Shown piece after piece: positions 26,083 through 33,686 of a stretch of 64,000 nucleotides of DNA. Origin of the DNA: Alsobacter soli (GTDB lineage Bacteria > Pseudomonadota > Alphaproteobacteria > Rhizobiales > Beijerinckiaceae); NCBI RefSeq assembly GCF_003004785.1, contig NZ_PVZS01000018.1:31171-95170 (forward strand), given 5' to 3'. The position numbers and the translations under genes were made by a program. Position 1 is the stretch's first letter, and each line of letters begins with the position of its first letter. The notes beneath the pieces were generated by a model, which saw only the letters and a list, made by a program, of their open reading frames with translations, did no database searches and was not told the DNA's origin.

Positions 26083-26562
26083 GATCTGGCGCCAGCGCTG
26101 GGATCGGGACGGCGTCCGGCCGGCGCGTTGGCCCTGCTCCGGCTCGGGACCGATAGGCCGGTCGGCCAGCCACCAGCACCAGCGGTTGGCGTGACGGATG
26201 CTGACGAACTGTGGGGCCTGGGACAAGCTGGAGGAGAGCGACGCACGGGTGCCCGGGCGGCCGCCGAAAGCCGGGACCAGGCGGATCAGCTCGTCGATCG
26301 GCATGGGCTCGCCGCGGGCTTCCAGCACGCGCTGGGCCGCCTCGGCCTGGGTGACCCGCACCGCCAGATCGATGGCGCTACCACGACCAGCGGGCGCCGG
26401 CGGAGGCGCCTCCGACCCGCCAGACCCGCCCGAAGCCGCCTCCATGCTCCTGATCGCCGAGTCCAGGGCCAGCAACGTCCTATAATCCGCACTCTGCGCC
26501 TTCAGCCGCGTGTGCAAGTCTTCCCAAAGCGATTTGAGCGTCTCCAGCGACGTCTCGACCAT
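26047..26562 (-). CDS. Hypothetical protein with predicted winged-helix domain
   Basis: A 171-residue protein that starts at ATG 26560-26562, preceded by GGGGGAAG. Residues 1-45 form a predicted helical hairpin (SLETLKSLWEDLHTRLKAQS). Residues about 60-140 read DLAVRVTQAEAAQRVLEARG, then MPIDELIRLVPAFGG, then LSSSLSQAPQFVSIRHANRW, then WWL. That order of helix, helix, recognition helix and wing resembles HARE-HTH-like winged helices. The C-terminal tail is strongly basic (RSQRWRQISRVPRRRGRGE), which would suit nucleic acid binding. It overlaps the 3' end of the glycosyltransferase on the other strand. Function is unknown. Confidence 0.6.
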   Translation of the reverse strand: MVETSLETLKSLWEDLHTRLKAQSADYRTLLALDSAIRSMEAASGGSGGSEAPPPAPAGRGSAIDLAVRVTQAEAAQRVLEARGEPMPIDELIRLVPAFGGRPGTRASLSSSLSQAPQFVSIRHANRWCWWLADRPIGPEPEQGQRAGRTPSRSQRWRQISRVPRRRGRGE

Positions 26563-27002
26563 GGTCTTCCCCCTAGGGTGGGGCCGCGTTGATCGGCGCA
26601 TTCGCGCGCAGACGTTTCCTCCCTGTACACCCTGACTCGATTTCGAAATGGTTAATAAGTTCGTTTGGACTAGATCGACCGACGCAGAGGGCCTGGAAAC
26701 ACCTCACTTTTTGTGCCCCGGACGTGAAATATCGCCAACCTCTTAATTTGCATTAACGTTTTAAGGCCGTCAGTCCGTCAATTTGACCAACGACGGCAAC
26801 TTCTGGGTGAAAGACGGTTGATCTCGCTCCTCCCAAACCAATGCGAACCAACCGCCCCTAAACCAAAAGGAACCGTCGGGCCGAAATCAAGCAAGAACAT
26901 CTGCTTCGCTCGCTTCGGCCAAGGAAGACACAACCCTAGAACAGGGGCGGTCGCCAGTATGACCTTATCTTCATCTGGCGACGGGAACTGCGGAGCTGTC
27001 CG
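26563..27002. promoter_or_regulatory. Long leader upstream of the LuxR-type regulator
   Basis: About 440 bases without a gene and markedly A/T-richer than the surroundings in its first half. It contains GGACTAG at 26667-26673 and a TTAATTTGCATTAACGTTTTAA cluster of TTAA half-sites near 26741-26762, reminiscent of but not spaced like a CtrA box. An inverted repeat (26950-26982) sits just before the gene. Confidence 0.5.
26950..26982 (+). promoter_or_regulatory. Inverted repeat 20 bases before the LuxR-type regulator gene
   Basis: GTCGCCAG (26950-26957) and CTGGCGAC (26975-26982) are perfect inverted 8-mers separated by 17 bases. The arrangement suits either a dimer operator spanning about two helical turns or a leader hairpin. 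The position next to the start codon suggests autoregulation of the regulator gene; this is inference. Confidence 0.5.
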
Positions 27003-27737
27003 ATGCAACATATGACTTTCGAGGCGTTGGGGAAGGTGGGAAGCCAAGGGGGACAGGCGGCGCCTGTTGCTGCTTCCGCCTCCACCCATCTCGTCCTTAT
27101 TGATGATCGCGTGCTCATGCGTGACTGCCTCGCCCGGTGCTTGCGCGCGCTTGATCCTTCGCTCGAGATCCACGCCTTCCCGAACGTGCGGGCCTGGCTC
27201 GACGCGGACCTGCAGACGGACGAACCGCCGCTCGTCATGGCCTTCCGCAGCGCCCGCAAAGGCGTGGACGAAGAGATGCAGCGAGAGATCGCCAATCTGG
27301 CCAAGGGGGAAAACCCGCCGCCCGTGGTGATCGTCTCCGATGCGGAGGACTTCGAGTCCATCCTCGGCGCGCTCGAGAACGGCGCCCGCGGGTATATCCC
27401 GACCAGCGTCAGCCTGGACGTGGCGTTCGGCGCGCTGGGTCTGGTGAAGGCGGGCGGCGTCTTCGTGCCTGCTTCGAGCCTGGTCCAGCAACGCCCGGCG
27501 GGAGCCCAAATTCCTGCCCGGATCGAGCCCCAGGATCTGCCCTTCACGAGCCGCCAGGCGGCCGTGGTCAATGCGCTGCGCCAGGGCAAGGCCAACAAGA
27601 TCATCGCCTACGAACTCAACATGTGCGAGAGCACCGTGAAGGTGCACGTCCGCAACATCATGAAGAAGCTGAAGGCTCGCAACCGGACCGAGGTGGCGTA
27701 CAAAATCAACACTTTGTACTCGCACGCTCAGCTCTGA
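27003..27737 (+). CDS. LuxR-family regulator with degenerate receiver domain
   Basis: A 244-residue regulator. Residues about 30-150 have the receiver shape (HLVLIDDRVLMRDCLARCL ... VVIVSDAEDFESILGALENGARGYIP), but the phosphoacceptor position falls in PPLVMAFRSARKG with no Asp, and the conserved Lys is missing after GYIP. The C-terminal domain (about 180-240) is a GerE/LuxR helix-turn-helix: FTSRQAAVVNALRQGKANKI, then STVKVHVRNIMKKLKARNRT. GGAG lies 7 bases before ATG 27003. The output domain is closely related to that of the regulator at 57628, which lies at the other end of the EPS locus. It probably controls EPS genes by a phosphorylation-independent route. Confidence 0.88.
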   Translation: MQHMTFEALGKVGSQGGQAAPVAASASTHLVLIDDRVLMRDCLARCLRALDPSLEIHAFPNVRAWLDADLQTDEPPLVMAFRSARKGVDEEMQREIANLAKGENPPPVVIVSDAEDFESILGALENGARGYIPTSVSLDVAFGALGLVKAGGVFVPASSLVQQRPAGAQIPARIEPQDLPFTSRQAAVVNALRQGKANKIIAYELNMCESTVKVHVRNIMKKLKARNRTEVAYKINTLYSHAQL

Positions 27738-27762
27738 CTTCAAGCCGTTCAGCATCGAACCG

Positions 27763-27799
27763 AAAAAGCTCCCGGCGCTCTCGTCGGGAGCTTTTCTTT
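27763..27799. terminator. Bidirectional intrinsic terminator
   Basis: AAAAGCTCCCG (27764-27774) pairs with CGGGAGCTTTT (27785-27795), an 11-base stem with a 10-base loop, with a T-rich tail on the forward strand and an A-run giving the U-tract on the reverse. It lies between the convergent LuxR-type gene and the PIG-L gene. Confidence 0.88.
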
Positions 27800-27815
27800 A
27801 TTGCGCCCCCCGCGC

Positions 27816-28469
27816 TCAGAGCACCAACTTGCGGACGTAGAAGCCTTCGGCGAAGCGCTCGGGCGCGCGGCATTCCATCCCACGCAGGCGCGCCAGCCCC
27901 AGGAAGGTGTCGTTGTCGAACCAGTCCTTGGAGCGCTGGGTGCCGAAGTGCTTCATGAGCAATTCGCACTTGCGCCGCATGGCGGCCTCCGTGGCGGGCA
28001 CGAACAGGTTGGGCTGCCCCAAGTCGCCGTCCCACTTGGGGATTTCGTATTCCAGGATCACGTGGTCCCGGAACGCGTTCCAGGTCAGCTCGTTCAACAG
28101 GCGATGATCCTGGTGGGCGTCGCCGGCCCGGTGGGTGAGGACCACGTCCGGGGCCGGCGCGACCGCCCGGACATCCCCGACCCATTCCTTGATCGCCTCG
28201 CGCTGGGCCGGGAAATAGCTGTCCCGGAAGGCTCCCAGTTCGATCTTCAGGGACGCTGCCCCCGCCGCGAAATCCGAGGCCGACGCCGTGGCCTCCGCGG
28301 CCCGGGCTTCCACGGCGCTCAGCACGCACCAGGTGAGGTCCAGCTTCACGCCAGCGGCGATCCATCCCAGGATGGTCGCGCCGGCGCCGATCTCGATATC
28401 GTCCGAATGGGCTCCGATGGCGAGCACGGACAGGCGCTCGCCGGGGCGCACGAGGGAGAGCGGCCTCAT
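27816..28469 (-). CDS. PIG-L/LmbE family deacetylase
   Basis: A 217-residue protein of the zinc-dependent N-deacetylase family (LmbE/PIG-L/MshB). The metal motif AHSDDIEIGAG is near residue 20-30 and the second His/Asp cluster is THRAGDAHQDHRLLNE near 112-126. It starts at ATG 28467-28469 and overlaps the stop of the cytidylyltransferase gene (ATGA), so the two are coupled. The family removes acetyl groups from amino sugars or related compounds; here it probably deacetylates an intermediate of the CDP-sugar cassette. Its substrate is not known. Confidence 0.88.
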   Translation of the reverse strand: MRPLSLVRPGERLSVLAIGAHSDDIEIGAGATILGWIAAGVKLDLTWCVLSAVEARAAEATASASDFAAGAASLKIELGAFRDSYFPAQREAIKEWVGDVRAVAPAPDVVLTHRAGDAHQDHRLLNELTWNAFRDHVILEYEIPKWDGDLGQPNLFVPATEAAMRRKCELLMKHFGTQRSKDWFDNDTFLGLARLRGMECRAPERFAEGFYVRKLVL

Positions 28470-29311
28470 GAGGCGGCCACGCTCGCCTTCGCGGGGGCGA
28501 CCTGGGGCGCGGGCTCCGGCGGCCGCTTGGCCAGGAGGTCCTGGCGCTTCTTCCAGGGCATCTCGCCGCGCTCGACCATGTCCTCCAGCATCTGGCGGTC
28601 GCGGAGCGTGTCCATCGAGCGCCAGAAGCCCTCGTACTTGTAGGCCATGAGCTTGCCTTCGGCGATCAGGCGCGAGAAGGGCTCCATCACGAGCTCCTCG
28701 CCGTCGTTCATGTAGTCGAAGATCTCGGGGCGGAGCAGGAAGTAGCCGCCGTTGATCCAGATCTCGGAACGATCGGAGGTGCGGAACTCGCGCACCATGC
28801 CGTCCGGCCCGATGTCGGCCAGGTGGTAGGTCAGCGGCGGCCGGATGGCCAGGAAGCAGGCCAGCGCCCCGCTCTTCTCGAACTTCTCCACCATGTCGTC
28901 GAGATCGACGTCGGTCAGGCCGTCGCTGTAGTTCGCGGCGAAGATCTTCTCGTTCTTCACGTGATCGCGCACGGCCCACAGGCGCGAACCGATGTTGCGC
29001 CAGATCCCCGTGTCGATCATCGTGATGCGCCAGTCCTCCTTGGGCTCGTCGAGCAGTTCGACCCGCGAGCCGAAACCCGAGACGATGCAGTCCGAGAAGG
29101 CCTGCGGCTTCAGGTTCAGGAAGAAATCCTTGACGATGTTGGCCTTGTAGCCGAGGCACAGGACGAAGTCCTTGTGCCCGTACTGACTGTAGTAATCCAT
29201 CACGTGATGCAGGATCGGCTGGTGGCCCACCGGGATCATCGGCTTCGGGATGCTCTCGGAATATTCGCGGATACGGGTTCCAAGCCCGCCGCAGAACAGC
29301 ACGACCTTCAT
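28466..29311 (-). CDS. rfbF: Glucose-1-phosphate cytidylyltransferase
   Basis: A 281-residue nucleotidyltransferase that makes CDP-glucose from CTP and glucose-1-phosphate. The N-terminal signature is LFCGGLGTRIREYSESIPKP, with RfbF-type blocks DYYSQYGHKDFVLCLGYKA, ITMIDTGIWRNIGSRLW, NYSDGLTDVDLDD and YKYEGFWRSMDTLRDR. The usual length is about 257 residues; this one carries a 25-residue Pro/Ala-rich C-terminal tail. CDP-glucose is normally passed to a 4,6-dehydratase (RfbG), but no RfbG is visible in the window. Start ATG at 29311; it follows the methyltransferase gene after 24 bases. Confidence 0.94.
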   Translation of the reverse strand: MKVVLFCGGLGTRIREYSESIPKPMIPVGHQPILHHVMDYYSQYGHKDFVLCLGYKANIVKDFFLNLKPQAFSDCIVSGFGSRVELLDEPKEDWRITMIDTGIWRNIGSRLWAVRDHVKNEKIFAANYSDGLTDVDLDDMVEKFEKSGALACFLAIRPPLTYHLADIGPDGMVREFRTSDRSEIWINGGYFLLRPEIFDYMNDGEELVMEPFSRLIAEGKLMAYKYEGFWRSMDTLRDRQMLEDMVERGEMPWKKRQDLLAKRPPEPAPQVAPAKASVAAS

Positions 29312-29335
29312 GGCGGTTCTCCTCGAAACAGCGGG

Positions 29336-30625
29336 CTAGAGCGCGCGCGGGTCGATGACCTCGACCTCGGGAATCGGGATCACGAACTTCCCGCCCCAAT
29401 CGCCGATGTGACGCATCTGCTGGACGATCTCGTCCTTCAGGTTCCAGGGCAGGACCAGCACATAGTCGGGCCTGGCCGCCGCGAGCGCCTCGACGGGCCG
29501 GATCGGGATGTGCATGCCGGGGGTGAAGCGGCCATGCTTGTAGGGATTGCGGTCCACCGTGAAGTCGAGGAAATCGACGCCGATGCCGCAATAGTTCAGC
29601 AGCGTGTTGCCCTTCCCCGGGGCGCCGTAGCCCACGATGGTCTTGCCCTCGTCCTTGGCGGCGATGAGGAAGGACAAGAGCCGCCGCTTGGTGCGCTTCA
29701 CCTGCTCGGAGAAGGCGGCGTAGGTCTCGATCCTGCGGAAGCCGAGGCGCTGCTCCCGGGCCAGGAGTTCGAAGACTCGCGGGCCGGTCGGCCGCGCCGA
29801 ACCTTCATGCGCCAGGTACACGCGCAGCGAGCCGCCATGGGTCGGCAGCTCCTCCACGTCGATCAGCTTCAAGCCGTGGCGAGAGGCCATGCGCTCGACC
29901 GTGATCAGCGAAAAGTAGGAGAAGTGCTCGTGGTAGATCGTGTCGAACTGGTTGCCTTCCATCAGCCGCTGCAGATGCGGGAACTCGAGCGTGACAACGC
30001 CCTCAGGCTTCAGCAGCAGCTTCATGCCGCCCACGAAGTCGTTGAGGTCCGGCACCTGCGCGAGCACGTTGTTGCCGGCGATGAGATCGGCCTGGCGGCC
30101 CTCAGCAACCAGCTGCTTCGCGAGCCGCACGCCGAAAAAGTCGACGACCGTCGGCACGCCCTTCTCCACCGCCACCTTGGCGACGTTGGCCGCGGGCTCG
30201 ATGCCGAGCACCGGGACGCCGAGCGGCAGGAAATGCTGCAGGAGGTAGCCGTCATTGCTGGCGAGTTCGACCGCGAGGCTCTGCGGCCCCAGGCCGAGCC
30301 GGTCCTTGATCGACTCGCAATAGCGCTTGGCGTGCGCGACCCAGGAGGTCGAATAGGAGGAGAAATAGGCGTATTCGGTGAAAATGTGCTCCGGCGCGAC
30401 GTATTCCTTCAGCTGCACCAGGAAACAGTCGTCGCAGACCAGCACGTTCAGCGGGAAATACGGCTCCATCGCGTCGACCTGCGCAGCCTCCAGGAAGCTT
30501 TCGCACAGCGGCGACATGCCGAGGTCGACGAAGCCGTAATGGAGACCCTTGCCGCACAGGCGGCAAGCCGATTGCTGCGACTTGTCCTGCAGCCGCACGT
30601 TTGCGAGTGAACCGGCAGTCGACAT
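29336..30625 (-). CDS. SAM-dependent C-methyltransferase-like enzyme for a nucleotide sugar
   Basis: A 429-residue protein with the three-part layout of NDP-sugar C-3 methyltransferases (TylC3/NovU type). An N-terminal zinc-binding domain has CRLCGKG near 20-27 and VCDDC near 63-67. The SAM domain has AVELASNDGYLLQHFLPLGVPVLGIEP and IAGNNVLAQVPDLNDFV. A C-terminal domain has YGAPGKGNTLLNYCGI. The block FDTIYHEHFSYFSL carries the Tyr/His pair that acts in catalysis in this family. I start it at ATG 30623-30625, preceded by GGGG; an upstream in-frame start at 30697 is less likely because it would add residues that lie within the promoter. It leads a three-gene unit with rfbF and the PIG-L gene, suggesting synthesis of a branched CDP-sugar. 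Confidence 0.87.
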   Translation of the reverse strand: MSTAGSLANVRLQDKSQQSACRLCGKGLHYGFVDLGMSPLCESFLEAAQVDAMEPYFPLNVLVCDDCFLVQLKEYVAPEHIFTEYAYFSSYSTSWVAHAKRYCESIKDRLGLGPQSLAVELASNDGYLLQHFLPLGVPVLGIEPAANVAKVAVEKGVPTVVDFFGVRLAKQLVAEGRQADLIAGNNVLAQVPDLNDFVGGMKLLLKPEGVVTLEFPHLQRLMEGNQFDTIYHEHFSYFSLITVERMASRHGLKLIDVEELPTHGGSLRVYLAHEGSARPTGPRVFELLAREQRLGFRRIETYAAFSEQVKRTKRRLLSFLIAAKDEGKTIVGYGAPGKGNTLLNYCGIGVDFLDFTVDRNPYKHGRFTPGMHIPIRPVEALAAARPDYVLVLPWNLKDEIVQQMRHIGDWGGKFVIPIPEVEVIDPRAL

Positions 30626-30661
30626 TTGAACCCCGCGAAATCCTTTTACTTCAGCAATGCA

Positions 30662-30689
30662 ATTGTAGAGGCCGTCGACACCCGTCCAA
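30662..30689 (-). promoter_or_regulatory. Candidate sigma-70 type promoter for the methyltransferase-rfbF-PIG-L unit
   Basis: On the reverse strand a -35 TTGGAC (30684-30689) and -10 TACAAT (30662-30667) are separated by 16 bases, 37 bases upstream of the ATG. Both boxes are good matches. No other gene occupies 30626-30859, which is the divergent region shared with the GT2 gene. Confidence 0.55.
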
Positions 30690-30859
30690 CTTGGCAACTG
30701 GGATGCGGCGCTCAGCCTTCGGAGCTATGTTCGATCGATGGTGGTACACCCCGCGTCGATGCTTGTGCTTTGGGATGCCTTTGATCGCGGATGTTGATCT
30801 TGGTGCGGGACAGAGACATCCGTACCCTTTCAGAGGATCAAGCGGGGGCGCAGATCACG

Positions 30860-31834
30860 ATGGCGAAAGTCGACGTTCTCATTCCATGCTACCAATATGG
30901 GCGGTTCCTCCGATCCTGCGTCGAAAGCGTCCTTACGCAGGACGTGGACGTCCGGATTCTTATTATCGACAACGCATCGACCGACGATTCTGCTGAAATC
31001 GCCCATGCCTTGGCGCATCAATACGACCGCGTGACAGTCCGCGCTCGCGTCAAGAACCTCGGCCACACGGCTTCCTTCAATGAAGGCGTGGACTGGGCGG
31101 AGGCTGACTACTTCGCCATCCTTTCGCCAGACGACATGATGGCGCCCGGCGCACTGCGGCGTTCCATCGCGATCATGGACGCCCACCCCGACGTCAGCTT
31201 CGCCCATGGCCGAGCTGTCTCCATTTTTCCTGGCCAGGCGGCCGCCGCTCCGCCCGAAGCCGGGCAGCCGGTCAGCTGGTCGATCGTCGATGGGCGGGAA
31301 TTCGTGGGACGGTTCTGCGAAACCGGCGTGAACCTGCTGTCGCAATGCGCCACCCTGGTGAGGACCTCGGCGCAGAAGCGCGCCGGATATTTCCGGCCCG
31401 AGCTGCCGCATACCGATGATTTCGAGATGTGGATGCGCCTGGCTTCGTACGGCCCCGTGGCCGAAACGGAGGCTTGCCAAGGCATCAGTCGGATCCACGG
31501 GTCCAACATGTCGGCGTATTTCCATTCCGCGCCGACCCGTAACCTTGACCAGACCCGACTCGCGTTCGAGTTCTTCTTCGCGCACGAGGGGCGCCGCTTC
31601 CCAGGCAGCGCCGAAATGGCGGATCTCGCCCGCCGGCGTCTCAGCCAAAGGGCGTGGTGGTCCGCCATGTCGCACCTTCTCCGCGGCAAGCCGCGGATGG
31701 CCTGGGACCTGTACTGCTTCGCTGCGCGCCTGTCGCCGGTCACGGCCGCCGTGCCGCCGTTGACCTATCCGCTGCGCACGCGCCTTCCGCAGTCGCTGCT
31801 GGCGCACATGCGGGGCTTCCGCCTCGGCCGATAA
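30860..31834 (+). CDS. Glycosyltransferase family 2
   Basis: A 324-residue GT-A glycosyltransferase. It begins MAKVDVLIPCYQYGRFLRSC, has ILIIDNASTDDSAEIA and the Asp motif AILSPDDMMAPGAL, and a later block HTDDFEMWMRLASYG that includes the conserved acidic residue. Start ATG 30860 is chosen because the conserved N-terminal strand begins there; the ribosome binding site is a distant GGGGG. It would add a sugar to the lipid-linked repeat. The C-terminal 60 residues are basic and amphipathic, as in membrane-associated GT2 enzymes. Confidence 0.88.
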   Translation: MAKVDVLIPCYQYGRFLRSCVESVLTQDVDVRILIIDNASTDDSAEIAHALAHQYDRVTVRARVKNLGHTASFNEGVDWAEADYFAILSPDDMMAPGALRRSIAIMDAHPDVSFAHGRAVSIFPGQAAAAPPEAGQPVSWSIVDGREFVGRFCETGVNLLSQCATLVRTSAQKRAGYFRPELPHTDDFEMWMRLASYGPVAETEACQGISRIHGSNMSAYFHSAPTRNLDQTRLAFEFFFAHEGRRFPGSAEMADLARRRLSQRAWWSAMSHLLRGKPRMAWDLYCFAARLSPVTAAVPPLTYPLRTRLPQSLLAHMRGFRLGR

Positions 31835-31862
31835 CGGCGCGCGGTTCGCTCGTCTGCGACGT

Positions 31863-33344
31863 TCAGGCGGCGGAGCGCCTCGCGTCGAGATAGCGGACGA
31901 GCCGCCCCCACGCCATGGCGCCGAGATCGCCGATGTCGCGAAAGAGCCTGTTGCGTGTCAGCTTGAGGCCGATCACCCATCCCGCCGCTGAGCCCACGAT
32001 CGCAACCAGCAACTGGGACAGGCTCGCATAGGAGAAGTCCCATCCGTTCGCCGCAGCCATGGCGAGAGGCGCGGCGCACGTGATCAGGCCGAGGCCCAGG
32101 TTCGCGATGCAAACGCGCGCAAGGTCCGCCCAGGCAAAGCCGATGCGCCGGCGGACGAAGATCTGAACCACGATGGTGTTGATGGGGATCGTCACGAAGA
32201 GGCTCAGCGCCAGCCAGGTCAGACCATTCATGGCGGCGATCACGGTGATCACCGCGCAGATTGGGCGATTGATCAGCGTGGACAGCAGCATCGGGCGCAC
32301 CGCTCCGGCGGCGACCATCACCCCGTAGGTCACCTGCGTGGGGATCACCATCAGACTGGCCAAGGCCATCAGGCGCACGATCGGGACCACCTCGCCCCAC
32401 TGCGGGCCGAGCAGGATCCGCACGATGGGCTCGGTCAGCACCGCCACCAGGGCCATGGCCGGAAATTGCAGGCTCGTGAAGTAGGAAATGGCGCTCACGT
32501 ATTGAGGCGCGAGCGGCCGGTTCGCCCTGGCCTCGGCCGCGAAGGCGGGAAACAGAACCGGCGCGAGGCCGGAGATCAGCACGCGGTCGGGCAACTGCAC
32601 GACAAGGGTGGCGCGATTGAAGAGGCCGACCACGTGGAAAGGTTGGGTCCTGCTCAAGACAAGAACAGGCAGCATCTCGTACAGCGAGCCCAGAAGGGCC
32701 GTGGCGCTCGTGAAGCCGCCGAACGCAACGACCCGACGCCAACCCCGGGCCGACGGCCAGTAATTGCGCCAGCTCCAATCCCGTCCGTTCTTCATCGCCA
32801 GCGCCAGAGTGGTCAGGGAGCCGAAAAGCAGCCCCCATCCGAAGCTCAAGATCCCGTAGCCCGCCGCCGCGAGCCCGAGGGTGGTCGCCGCGTTCACCAG
32901 GCATGTGGCGACGTTGATCTGGGCGATGCGGCCGAACTCCATCTCCCGGCGCATCAAGCTCATGATCGGCCGTTCGAAGGGACCCGGCAGGAGGGAGGCT
33001 GCGATCAGGTACGTGTAAGCGTGGATGTGCTCACCCTGGTAGAAAGACCCGATCCATCCGGCCCCCAGGACGAGACCGACGGCGATGAGAAGCGAGATCG
33101 CCAGCATGGCGGTGTATGCGGCCCGGACGTCGCCCGATCGCAAACGCGGCTGCTGGACCAGGTAGCCGGTGGGGATGTCGCGCACTGTTTCCGAAAAGGC
33201 CACCACCATGGCGCCCAGGGCGGAAACGCCGACTTGCTCAGGCGTGAGGAGGCGCGAGATCCCGGCGACAAGCGCGAAATTGGTGAGCAGATTCACGTAA
33301 CGTTCGGCGGTGGTGTAAACGAGCGCGCGCCGGATACTGGACAT
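31863..33344 (-). CDS. Polysaccharide flippase (Wzx/MOP superfamily)
   Basis: A 493-residue membrane protein with about 12-14 hydrophobic segments. The start reads MSSIRRALVYTTAERYVNLL, then LVAGISRLLTPEQVGVSAL, the usual oligosaccharide flippase opening. An internal cytoplasmic loop KNGRDWSWRNYWPSARGWRR separates the halves. It is expected to translocate the undecaprenyl-linked repeat unit to the periplasm. GGAG lies 5 bases before ATG 33342-33344. It converges with the GT2 gene (28-base gap) and diverges from the GH140-like gene. Confidence 0.88.
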   Translation of the reverse strand: MSSIRRALVYTTAERYVNLLTNFALVAGISRLLTPEQVGVSALGAMVVAFSETVRDIPTGYLVQQPRLRSGDVRAAYTAMLAISLLIAVGLVLGAGWIGSFYQGEHIHAYTYLIAASLLPGPFERPIMSLMRREMEFGRIAQINVATCLVNAATTLGLAAAGYGILSFGWGLLFGSLTTLALAMKNGRDWSWRNYWPSARGWRRVVAFGGFTSATALLGSLYEMLPVLVLSRTQPFHVVGLFNRATLVVQLPDRVLISGLAPVLFPAFAAEARANRPLAPQYVSAISYFTSLQFPAMALVAVLTEPIVRILLGPQWGEVVPIVRLMALASLMVIPTQVTYGVMVAAGAVRPMLLSTLINRPICAVITVIAAMNGLTWLALSLFVTIPINTIVVQIFVRRRIGFAWADLARVCIANLGLGLITCAAPLAMAAANGWDFSYASLSQLLVAIVGSAAGWVIGLKLTRNRLFRDIGDLGAMAWGRLVRYLDARRSAA

Positions 33345-33686
33345 AGGGTCTCCAATGATCTCGCGCGTTCGACCAGCGACGCCGGGCATCGCTCCGCCAT
33401 GTTACATGCGCGCCGCACTCTGCGACGAGACCTCCCTTTCGTAGCGTGATCTTTCGGCGAGTAGACCTGCCGCTTTCTGCAAAGCCGTCCCCCCTAAGAG
33501 GTAGGCGAGCCTGAGCCCGGGCAAGAGTTTGCGCGCGTGGGGCCGCCGTCTTTGGCCCCGCGCTCGCATCGGAAGAACCGGTGGGCTGGCGCCCCGCCCT
33601 TATGGATGACTGTATCGGACGGCCGAGCCGGCGATCATGGCGATGATCAAGGCGCTCAGCGCCAATCTCCATGGAGAATCTCCAGG
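33345..33686. promoter_or_regulatory. Divergent region between flippase and GH140-like genes
   Basis: About 342 bases without a gene. It contains the inverted repeat CCTA-AGAGG-TAGG at 33493-33505, one of several related sites in the EPS locus, and a weak hairpin GGGGCC (33539-33544) with GGCCCC (33554-33559). No promoter box is certain. Confidence 0.5.
33493..33505. promoter_or_regulatory. CCTA-N5-TAGG inverted repeat (EPS locus site 1)
   Basis: CCTAAGAGGTAGG; 4-base arms around 5 bases. Nearly identical to the site at 48916-48928 and similar to 57438-57455. It lies between divergent EPS genes. The role as operator is inferred from recurrence only. Confidence 0.4.

Noticed and set aside
26741..26762. 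CtrA binding box
   Set aside because: Several TTAA half-sites are present but spaced by 6 or 4 bases rather than the 7 required for a full box.
30600..30700. Start of the methyltransferase at 30697
   Set aside because: It would place the first 24 residues over the good -35/-10 pair at 30662-30689; ATG 30625 with GGGG upstream fits the conserved start better.
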